Source: Sphingomonas sp. LC-1 (GTDB taxonomy: Bacteria > Pseudomonadota > Alphaproteobacteria > Sphingomonadales > Sphingomonadaceae). From it: DNA of 64,000 nt. A model generated the notes under the pieces. The model did no database searches. It was not told where the DNA came from and worked only from the letters and a program-made list of their open reading frames with translations. The stretch is from contig NZ_JANZXB010000002.1 in assembly GCF_025371035.1 (NCBI RefSeq), positions 390,284 through 454,283 of the forward strand, written 5' to 3'. A program made the position numbers and the translations under genes. Shown here in pieces: positions 16,326 through 23,349 of this stretch (position 1 is the first letter of the stretch; every line of letters starts with the position of its first letter).

Positions 16326-17300
16326 TTGTCGGCAATGGTGCCACGATGCGCCATGCCGATTCTGCTGCCATTATTGTTCGCCGCTACCTCCGTTGCTGCC
16401 GTGCCCTGTGCCGATGGAGACTGGATGTTTCAGTCGGGCAGAACGACATTGTTCCAGTTCGGTATCCATTCCTCGGCAAAAGGACTGGGGGCGAGCTGGG
16501 AGCGGCCGCAACATTTCGAATCGGATGGGGAATATATTACCAAGGTGCGCGGGCCCATCGTCCGGCGTATCGCGCGATCGGTCCGACCGATGGGCGAAGA
16601 TTTGGAACTGACCTTCGACGATCCCGAACCGAATAGCGAGCCGGACGTGTTTCGCGTCCATTGCGAGACGGACGGAACGCTGACCGCCTCCTATGCTCTG
16701 TTCCAAACCGATCCGGTGCATCTGGCGCGGGCGTCGGCCAATAGGTCGACATTGGGGCGGTGGGACGTCGCTCGCGCCTATCCGGTCGTCACCTCGCGCC
16801 CGACCAATGCCGAGATGACTGCGATCTTTGAAGCGGATCAGAAGGATCGCATGTCCCCCTCGATCGACTGGACCGTCGTGAGTGCCGCCGACAAGAAGCG
16901 CAGGGCGAGGACGCAGCAACTGCTCGATTCGGGGGCGTTGCAGAGCGGGGATGATTTCTATCATGCCGCCTTCCTCTTCCAGCATGGCGATGGGCCGAAC
17001 GACCATCTGAAGGCGCATCTGCTCGCCATGATCGCCGTGGCGCGGGGCAAGCCGCAGGCAGTATGGATCGCCTCTGCCACGCTCGATCGGTATCTCCAGT
17101 CGATCGGCCAATCGCAGGTGTTGGGAACGCAGTATCGGGTCCCGCGTGGCGGCAAGGCGACGCAGGAACCCTACGACCGGACTCTGGCGTCCGACGCCAT
17201 GCGGCGGGCGCTGCGCGTGCCTCCGCTGGCGGAGCAGGAGCAACAACGCCAGTCCTATGACGAGGCGCCCGCTACCGAGGGGAAGACATCCGCACCCTGA
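16326..17300 (+). CDS. Secreted hypothetical protein (DUF6624-like C-terminal part)
   Basis: A 324-residue protein with a signal-peptide-like start (hydrophobic MPILLPLLFAATSVAA). The N-terminal half (residues 30-140) looks like a beta-rich domain with no recognised family. The C-terminal half contains ARTQQLLDSGALQSGDDFYH, AAFLFQHGDGPNDHLKAHLL, and a DRYLQSIGQSQVLGTQYRV segment, the pattern of DUF6624-type proteins (family call from memory). An in-frame ATG at 16353 is an alternative start and leaves the signal peptide intact. No operon partner; convergent with the isochorismatase-family gene. Confidence 0.7.
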   Translation: MSAMVPRCAMPILLPLLFAATSVAAVPCADGDWMFQSGRTTLFQFGIHSSAKGLGASWERPQHFESDGEYITKVRGPIVRRIARSVRPMGEDLELTFDDPEPNSEPDVFRVHCETDGTLTASYALFQTDPVHLARASANRSTLGRWDVARAYPVVTSRPTNAEMTAIFEADQKDRMSPSIDWTVVSAADKKRRARTQQLLDSGALQSGDDFYHAAFLFQHGDGPNDHLKAHLLAMIAVARGKPQAVWIASATLDRYLQSIGQSQVLGTQYRVPRGGKATQEPYDRTLASDAMRRALRVPPLAEQEQQRQSYDEAPATEGKTSAP

Positions 17301-17387
17301 CCATCTCGCTCGATGGGCCCAGGCATATCGGATGATCGCCATGGCCCGCGCGAAGCCATAGGCATAGTCGGATCGACCGCCTCAGGG

Positions 17388-17948
17388 TCAGCGTTGCAGT
17401 TCGATTGCCTCCGACGCCACCACCCGCGAAATCATGGGCAGGATGTTCGCGACCGCAAATTCGTGCATTTCCGCCGAGCGCGACGCACAGGCGTCCTCGG
17501 CGATGACCACGTCATAGGACAATTCCCAGGCCGAGCGCGCCGTCGACTCGACGCCCATATTGGTGGAAATTCCCGCGATCACCACCGTCCGGATGCCGCG
17601 CCGGCGGAGATGCAGGTCCAGGTCGGTGCCGGTGAATGCCCCCCAATGATGTTTGAGCACGACAATGTCGCCCGGCTGGCGCAGACCGGCGACCAGTTTG
17701 CTGAATTCCGGGGGAGATCCTTCGGAGGGCAAGCCGGGGCGGTCGACATTCTGGCTGGGCAGGGTGTCGGGGGTGAAGCCGACATGGACCAGCACCACCG
17801 GCGCGCCCGCCGCGCGGAACCGGTCGGCGAGAGTCTTGGCGGTCCGCACCACCTCGTCGCCCGATCGCGGTCCCTTGGCATAGGGAAGAATTCCATCCTG
17901 CAAGTCGATCAGGATCAAGGCGGTCGATGCGGGGGACAGGGTGGTCAT
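17388..17948 (-). CDS. Isochorismatase-family hydrolase (Gly in place of catalytic Cys)
   Basis: A 186-residue protein of the isochorismatase-like (cysteine hydrolase) superfamily. The catalytic Asp (ALILIDLQDGIL) and Lys (VVLKHHWGAF) are present, as is the cis-peptide region VVIAGISTNMGVESTARSAW. At the position of the usual nucleophilic Cys (TNxCV) there is Gly, as in true isochorismatases, which do not need it. So a nicotinamidase- or carbamoylase-type reaction is unlikely, while vinyl-ether hydrolysis is possible. No siderophore genes lie nearby. Length is normal. Confidence 0.85.
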   Translation of the reverse strand: MTTLSPASTALILIDLQDGILPYAKGPRSGDEVVRTAKTLADRFRAAGAPVVLVHVGFTPDTLPSQNVDRPGLPSEGSPPEFSKLVAGLRQPGDIVVLKHHWGAFTGTDLDLHLRRRGIRTVVIAGISTNMGVESTARSAWELSYDVVIAEDACASRSAEMHEFAVANILPMISRVVASEAIELQR

Positions 17949-17983
17949 CGCCGCTGAACCGTCAAAGGCGCTCCGCCGTTCCG

Positions 17984-18685
17984 TCAGAGCCTGCCGAACA
18001 CCGCCTCGAACCCCGCCCGGTCGCCGGCCGCCAGCAAGCGCGCCTGCTCCAGCCAGCGATCACGTCCCATACGGCCCGAAAACGGCCCCAGTTGCGCATC
18101 CAGCGCCTGCGCCTGCGCCTCGCTGAGCGAGGCCATGTCGCCGACCGTAGCGATGCCATGCTCGGCCAGCTTCTGGGTCAGCTTGGGACCCAGCCCCTTG
18201 AGCAGCGTGATCGGCTGATCCTCGGGGCGGTCGAGCGGGGCGGCGGTGGGGGCCGCCTCCGCCGCCGGGCTGGCGGACAGCGGCGCGGCGGCGGCGACCG
18301 GTTCGTCGCTCAGCGGCTCCGGGGCGGCCACCGGCTCCTCCGGCGCCGTCGGGACGGGCATGACCGGCGGCGGGACGGGTGCGGGGGTGGGAGCCGGGTC
18401 AGGCGCAGGTGTCGGCACCGGCTTGGGCTGGGTCAGCGAGGCTTCGCTCAACGGCGCGGTATCGGGGGCGCGGAGGGTCATGCCCGCATCCTGGGCATTT
18501 TCCTGCACCTGGCGTGCGGCATGAGTGCGGCGGCGCTTCAAACGCATGCCGATGATGATCACCGCGATCGCCGCCAGCGCGACGAGCGCGATCAGGGCGA
18601 AATGGATGGTGGTGATGGTCGCCACGCCATCGGGGATCAGGCTCTCGGCCGGTGCGGCCCCGGTTGCTGCCGTCGTATCGTTCAT
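17984..18685 (-). CDS. Membrane-anchored helix-hairpin-helix protein
   Basis: A 233-residue protein. Seen: one transmembrane segment (residues about 28-47, IHFALIALVALAAIAVIIIG) followed by a basic KRRR stop, a long Pro/Ala-rich low-complexity linker (about residues 75-150), and a C-terminal helix-hairpin-helix region LLKGLGPKLTQKLAEHGIAT with DMASLSEAQAQALDAQLG and RDRWLEQARLL. The C-terminal part resembles domains of ribosomal-L21-associated or DUF4332-type HHH proteins that bind DNA or proteins. By the positive-inside rule the C-terminus is likely cytoplasmic. Role unknown. It lies 50 bases downstream of purD on the same strand. Confidence 0.75.
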   Translation of the reverse strand: MNDTTAATGAAPAESLIPDGVATITTIHFALIALVALAAIAVIIIGMRLKRRRTHAARQVQENAQDAGMTLRAPDTAPLSEASLTQPKPVPTPAPDPAPTPAPVPPPVMPVPTAPEEPVAAPEPLSDEPVAAAAPLSASPAAEAAPTAAPLDRPEDQPITLLKGLGPKLTQKLAEHGIATVGDMASLSEAQAQALDAQLGPFSGRMGRDRWLEQARLLAAGDRAGFEAVFGRL

Positions 18686-18735
18686 CGCGTTACCCTATTG
18701 TCCCACAGCCGCAATCGCGAGCCCAATCGACGGGG

Positions 18736-20019
18736 TCAGTCCCCGGTTCCAGCATCCGCTTCGCGCGCGACCTCGCGCCAGCCGATGTCGCGGCGGCAAA
18801 AGCCGTCGGGGAAGCGGATCGCATCGACTGCGCGGTAGGCGGCGGCCTGCGCCTCGCGCACGGAGCGTGCACTGGCGGTCACGGCCAGCACGCGACCGCC
18901 GCTGGCGACCAGCGTCTCGCCGTCCATCCGGGTTCCCGCCTGGAACACGACCGCGCCGGTCGCCTCGGCGGCGTCGATCGCCGCGATGCTGCCACCCGCC
19001 TTGGGCGTGCCGGGATAGCCGGCCGCAGCCATCACCACGGTCAGCGCCGGGTCGGGCGAGAAGCTCGGTGCAGGGATTTCCGCCAGCCGCCCCTCGGCCA
19101 CCGCCAGCATCACCGCCAGCAGATCGCCCTGGAAGCGCAGCATCAGCACCTGGCATTCGGGGTCGCCGAACCGCGCATTATATTCTATCAGCTTGGGCCC
19201 CTGCTCGGTCAGCATCAGCCCGGCATAGAGCACACCGGAAAAGGGTGTCCCCTCGGCGCGCAGCGTATCGACGGTCGGGCGGACGATCCGGTCGATCGCC
19301 TGTTGCTCCAGTTCGGGCGTCAGGACGCGCGCGGGGCTATAGGCGCCCATGCCGCCGGTATTGGGGCCGGTATCGCCGTCGCTGACCCGCTTGTGATCCT
19401 GCGCCGAGCCGAAGGGGAGCAAGGCCTCGCCATCGGTCAGGATGAAGAGGCTGGCCTCCTCGCCATCGAGGAATTCCTCGATCACCACTTCGGCGCCCGG
19501 TACCGAGAACAGGTCGGTGATCGCGGCATCCGCCTCCGCTTGGGTGAAGGCGACGGTCACGCCCTTGCCCGCGGCCAGCCCGTCCGCCTTGATGACCACC
19601 GGCAGGCCGAAGGTGCTGGCGAGCGCGGCCTGCGCCTCTTCCAGCGTGGAGACGCGGACATAACCGGCGGTCGGGATGTCGGCGCGGCGGCAGAGATCCT
19701 TGGTGAAACCCTTGGAGCCCTCCAGTTGCGCGGCGGCCTTACTGGGACCGAAGACGGGAATGCCCGCGGCGCGCAGCGAATCGGTCAGCCCGTCGACCAG
19801 CGGCGCTTCGGGCCCGACCACGACCAGACCGATGGCGTTGGCGCGCGCGAAATCGACCACGGCACCGTGATCGGTCGCGTTCAGCGCGACGCAGGTCGCA
19901 TGGGCGGCAATACCGGGGTTGCCGGGCGCGGCGTAGAGCGTATCTAACCCGTTCGACTGTGCCAGCTTCCACGCCAGCGCGTGTTCGCGGCCACCCGATC
20001 CCAGCAACAGGACGTTCAT
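18736..20019 (-). CDS. purD: Phosphoribosylamine--glycine ligase
   Basis: A 427-residue ATP-grasp enzyme joining glycine to 5-phosphoribosylamine, the second step of de novo purine synthesis. Seen: the N-terminal [35 protein letters not shown]-grasp segments [16 protein letters not shown] and [12 protein letters not shown], then GGMGAYSPA and the C-terminal AAAGYPG. The start codon overlaps that of xseA on the other strand (the CAT at 20017-20019 shares two bases with the ATG at 20018-20020), so its promoter must lie inside xseA. Full length. Confidence 0.97.
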   Translation of the reverse strand: MNVLLLGSGGREHALAWKLAQSNGLDTLYAAPGNPGIAAHATCVALNATDHGAVVDFARANAIGLVVVGPEAPLVDGLTDSLRAAGIPVFGPSKAAAQLEGSKGFTKDLCRRADIPTAGYVRVSTLEEAQAALASTFGLPVVIKADGLAAGKGVTVAFTQAEADAAITDLFSVPGAEVVIEEFLDGEEASLFILTDGEALLPFGSAQDHKRVSDGDTGPNTGGMGAYSPARVLTPELEQQAIDRIVRPTVDTLRAEGTPFSGVLYAGLMLTEQGPKLIEYNARFGDPECQVLMLRFQGDLLAVMLAVAEGRLAEIPAPSFSPDPALTVVMAAAGYPGTPKAGGSIAAIDAAEATGAVVFQAGTRMDGETLVASGGRVLAVTASARSVREAQAAAYRAVDAIRFPDGFCRRDIGWREVAREADAGTGD

Positions 20020-21472
20020 GCCCGATCCTTATCCCTATGACGAAAGTTCGAGGCTGGTAGCCGAGGAGATCGCCGGCGACAACGCGCTCGCGCTATCCGT
20101 CGGCGAACTCAGCCTCAAGCTGAAGCGGATGGTGGAGGGCGAATTCGGCCATGTCCGCCTGCGCGGCGAGATTTCGGGGTATAAGCGCGCCACCTCGGGC
20201 CATGTCTATATGAGCCTGAAGGACGAGAATGCGGTCATCGACGCGGTGATGTGGAAGGGCGCGGCCAACACGCTGCCCTTCCAGCCGCAGGACGGGGTGG
20301 AGGTGATCGCCACCGGCCGCCTGACCACCTTCCCCGGCCGGTCCAAATACCAGATCGTCGTCGAGCGGATGGAATTGGCGGGCGCGGGTGCGCTGATGGC
20401 GCTGCTCGAAAAGCTGAAGGCCAAGCTGGCGGGCGAGGGGCTGTTCGCGCGCGAGCGAAAGAAGCCGCTTCCCTTCATGCCGCCGGTGATCGGCGTCGTC
20501 ACCTCGCCGACCGGCGCGGTGATCCGCGACATCCTCCACCGGCTGGAGGATCGCTGTCCCACCCATGTCATAGTCTGGCCGGTCAAGGTGCAGGGCGCGG
20601 GCTCGGCGGAGGAGGTTGCCGCCGCGATCCGAGGCTTCGACGCGATCGCGCCCGGCGGCCCGGTGCCGCGCCCCGACCTGGTGATCGTCGCGCGCGGCGG
20701 CGGCTCAATCGAGGATCTATGGTCGTTCAACGAGGAAATCGTCGTTCGCGCGGTCGCCGACTGCGCGATTCCGATCATCTCGGCGGTGGGGCATGAGACC
20801 GATACGACGCTCTGCGACTATGCCGCCGACCTGCGCGCGCCGACCCCCACTGCGGCGGCGGAGATCGCGGTACCGGTGCTCGCCGATCTGCGCCTGACCA
20901 TCGCCAGCCACCGCCAGCGCACCGAACGCTGTGCGCGCCGCTATGTCGAGCGCGGGCGCGAGCGGCTGGACGCCATGGCGCGGCTATTGCCCAAGCGCGA
21001 CCAGTTGCTTGGCCCCCAGCGCCAACGCGCCGACGAAGCGGGCGCACGGCTCGATCGCGGGCTGGAGCGGCGGGTTACGCTGGCGCGTGGCGGGCTCGAC
21101 CGCGCGGGGGCGGCGCTGCGCCCGGCGATCCTGGAGCGTCAGGTCGAGCGTGGTCGCGACCGGCTGGCCTCGACCTGGCGGCTGGTCCAGTCGCTCAATC
21201 CCGACCGGATCCTGGAGCGGGGCTATGCCCGCATCACCGCACGGCCCGGCGGCGAGACGCTGTCCTCGGCCGAGGCGGCACGGGCGGCGGACACGCTGAC
21301 GCTGCGTTTCCGCGACGGAACGGTCGATGTCGCGGTGGATCAGGCGGGCGAGCGGGTCGGGGTTGAGCGGCCCGCGCCCAAAAACTATGACAAGCCCAAG
21401 CGGGAGCCCAAGGCCGACCAGCCCCAGCCCCAGCCCAAACAGGCCAAGCCGGATCAGCCGACGCTCCTCTGA
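20018..21472 (+). CDS. xseA: Exodeoxyribonuclease VII large subunit
   Basis: A 484-residue nuclease subunit that with XseB degrades single-stranded DNA to oligonucleotides. Seen: an N-terminal OB-fold ([20 protein letters not shown]), the conserved [19 protein letters not shown], the catalytic-region [16 protein letters not shown] and [20 protein letters not shown], then a long basic coiled-coil stretch. The last 35 residues are a Lys/Pro/Gln-rich tail ([15 protein letters not shown]), longer than in most homologues. Its start overlaps that of purD. xseB is not in the window. Confidence 0.96.
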   Translation: MPDPYPYDESSRLVAEEIAGDNALALSVGELSLKLKRMVEGEFGHVRLRGEISGYKRATSGHVYMSLKDENAVIDAVMWKGAANTLPFQPQDGVEVIATGRLTTFPGRSKYQIVVERMELAGAGALMALLEKLKAKLAGEGLFARERKKPLPFMPPVIGVVTSPTGAVIRDILHRLEDRCPTHVIVWPVKVQGAGSAEEVAAAIRGFDAIAPGGPVPRPDLVIVARGGGSIEDLWSFNEEIVVRAVADCAIPIISAVGHETDTTLCDYAADLRAPTPTAAAEIAVPVLADLRLTIASHRQRTERCARRYVERGRERLDAMARLLPKRDQLLGPQRQRADEAGARLDRGLERRVTLARGGLDRAGAALRPAILERQVERGRDRLASTWRLVQSLNPDRILERGYARITARPGGETLSSAEAARAADTLTLRFRDGTVDVAVDQAGERVGVERPAPKNYDKPKREPKADQPQPQPKQAKPDQPTLL

Positions 21473-21491
21473 CGCTCTTGAAAGTGCCCCA

Positions 21492-21692
21492 ATGCTGATG
21501 TCCAACACCGATCGCCCCGCACGGCTTCACTATATGGCCAATGGCTTTCGCGTCCTGTCGCCCGGCGACCATGTCGTCTGCGCGGTCACGGGTCGGCGCA
21601 TCCCGCTGGAAGACCTGAAATATTGGAGCGCGGCGCGGCAGGAAGCCTATGCCGATGCGGAGGCGACCGCCAAGGTGCTGAGCCCGGAATGA
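21492..21692 (+). CDS. DUF2093 domain protein
   Basis: A 66-residue protein of the DUF2093 family, found mainly in alphaproteobacteria. Seen: PARLHYMANGFRVLSPGDHV, VCAVTGRRIPLEDLKYWSAA, and RQEAYADAEATAK, which covers the domain end to end. A second in-frame ATG lies six bases later. It follows xseA by 19 bases and its stop overlaps the start of the M23 gene (ATGA), so it is in the xseA operon. No biochemical function is known for the family. Confidence 0.88.
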   Translation: MLMSNTDRPARLHYMANGFRVLSPGDHVVCAVTGRRIPLEDLKYWSAARQEAYADAEATAKVLSPE

Positions 21693-22597
21693 CGGCACGG
21701 GGCGGGGGGCTGGCGCTCGGCCTGCTGGTGTTGTCTGCCTGCATCACGCCGTCCGACGCCGCGCCGCCGCAGACCCCGTTGCGCCAGGACGCGCCGCCGC
21801 CGGCTCGACAGGTTGTATCCCCTTCGCCCACGCCGTTGACGCCGATTCGCTGGACGGGGCAACTCAGCCAGGGCGGCCTCGTCCGCGCACGGCTTGCCGA
21901 CACGTCGTCGACGGTCGCGCTGGACGGCGAACCGATCGTGCCGGATGCGGATGGTACGTTCCTGATCGGCTTCGACCGCGATGCGAAGCCGACCGCCGAC
22001 CTGTGCATCACGTCGCGGATCACTGGCGCGGACCTGCACCAGACGCTGACCATCGCGCCGCGCGCCTGGCGGATCGAGCGGCTGGACAGGCTGCCCAAAT
22101 ATCCCGTGCCCGATCCCGAATTCCAGCGGCTGCGCCCCGCCGAGCTCGAACAGATCCGCGCCGCCCGTGCGCAGACGACCAACGCGGAGGGCTGGCGCCA
22201 GACGCTGCAATGGCCGGTGACCGGGCGGATTTCCGGCCTGTTCGGCGCGCAGCGAATCTATCGCGGCGAACCGGGCAGCTATCATTCCGGCACCGACATC
22301 GCCGTGCCGACCGGTACGATCGTCCGTGCCCCCGCCGATGGCGTGGTGATCCTGGCCGCCCGGCAGCCCTTCACGCTGGAAGGGCATTTGCTGATGCTCG
22401 ACCACGGCCAGGGACTCAACAGCGCCTTTCTGCACCTGTCGCGCATCGACGTCGGCATCGGCGATCATGTGCGGCAGGGGCAAGTCATCGGCGCGGTGGG
22501 CGCCACCGGGCGCGCCACCGGCCCGCATCTGCACTGGAGCCTGCAATGGAAGGGACGAAAGCTCGACCCGTTGCTGGTGACGGGGCCGATGCCGTGA
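21689..22597 (+). CDS. M23 family metallopeptidase, lipoprotein
   Basis: A 302-residue predicted lipoprotein. Seen: a signal with the lipobox LLVLSAC, a Pro-rich linker, a central domain (residues about 55-150) of the kind found before LytM modules, and a C-terminal LytM/peptidase M23 domain with HSGTD (Zn His and Asp), FLHLS and the HLH of GPHLHWSL, so the zinc ligands are intact and peptidoglycan endopeptidase activity is plausible. The start at 21689 overlaps the DUF2093 stop and gives the lipoprotein signal. Convergent with the next gene. Confidence 0.92.
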   Translation: MTARGGGLALGLLVLSACITPSDAAPPQTPLRQDAPPPARQVVSPSPTPLTPIRWTGQLSQGGLVRARLADTSSTVALDGEPIVPDADGTFLIGFDRDAKPTADLCITSRITGADLHQTLTIAPRAWRIERLDRLPKYPVPDPEFQRLRPAELEQIRAARAQTTNAEGWRQTLQWPVTGRISGLFGAQRIYRGEPGSYHSGTDIAVPTGTIVRAPADGVVILAARQPFTLEGHLLMLDHGQGLNSAFLHLSRIDVGIGDHVRQGQVIGAVGATGRATGPHLHWSLQWKGRKLDPLLVTGPMP

Positions 22598-22614
22598 TAA
22601 TGCGCGCCGCGCGG

Positions 22615-23127
22615 TTACCGGATACGCTTGGCCAGGACGGACCGCTCGCCCGACACCGATAGGCGATACCCGCCGAACGAGGCTTCCTTCACCGTTACCT
22701 TGGCTCCTGTCTTGGGCGGAAAGGAAAAGGCATCCAGGGTCTGCCAGACCGATCCATTGGCCAATTGCAAATCGAAGCGGCCATAGGCCTTGGCGGGCGC
22801 GATCGCGACGATCTGGCTGTCGAGCTGGCGGACTTCGGTCGCCTTGTCGGCCTCGCCGCCGCCGAACATCTCACCGGTTGGGGTCGCCAGTCCGAATCGC
22901 TGTTGCTTGCGTGCCACAACGGTCTTTCGATCGAGCACCAGCAAGTCACCCGATGCCCGCGCCCCCGCCAGGGCCTCCGCGGCCCGATCGTAACAGCGTA
23001 ATCGCGCTGCGTCGCCGCGAACGTCGCGACATGCGGTCAACTCGTCGACCGCCTTGCCGCGATCACCGATTTGCTGCGCCGCCGCGACCGCAGGTATGCA
23101 AGACGCTAGAAAAAGAAGCCATTTCAT
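22615..23127 (-). CDS. Secreted hypothetical protein with C-x10-C motif
   Basis: A 170-residue exported protein with the signal peptide MKWLLFLASCIPAVAAAQQ. Close to the mature N-terminus it has TACRDVRGDAARLRCYDRAA; such 'C…RL.CYD' segments occur in several small periplasmic families (VasI-like and others), and the cysteines probably pair. The rest is predicted beta-rich (WQTLDAFSFP; KVTVKEASFGGYRLSV) with no named domain. It is the only gene between the M23 lipoprotein and the first TonB receptor, which is divergent, so the two share the intergenic region at 23128-23349. Confidence 0.75.
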   Translation of the reverse strand: MKWLLFLASCIPAVAAAQQIGDRGKAVDELTACRDVRGDAARLRCYDRAAEALAGARASGDLLVLDRKTVVARKQQRFGLATPTGEMFGGGEADKATEVRQLDSQIVAIAPAKAYGRFDLQLANGSVWQTLDAFSFPPKTGAKVTVKEASFGGYRLSVSGERSVLAKRIR

Positions 23128-23185
23128 ATGCCTGAGTATCCTTCATTCAATTTCAGCGGCTGCGATGAAATTATGATGCGCGTTA

Positions 23186-23203
23186 TGTGACGGTAATGTC
23201 ACA
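23186..23203. promoter_or_regulatory. 18-bp palindrome upstream of TonB receptor 1
   Basis: TGTGAC, six bases, GTCACA: perfect arms, about 150 bases before the receptor start and 60 bases before the divergent secreted-protein gene. The half-sites resemble CRP/FNR-type sites, but the TGTGA/TCACA spacing is 8, not 6. Candidate operator only. Confidence 0.45.
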
Positions 23204-23349
23204 GCGACGACAAACCTGAATTCAACGTCATGAAATAGATGGGTTTGGGTTTGCAACCATCGCCGACACCTTTGTAATAAAATGGCAGCACTCGGATATA
23301 TTCGGGTCGAAAACGTCAGGTCATAAGGCCGACAAAAGGGGTTAAGCAT

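Noticed and set aside
23186-23203. Calling the palindrome a CRP site
   Set aside because: The TGTGA/TCACA half-sites are separated by eight, not six, bases, so it was kept only as an unnamed operator candidate.
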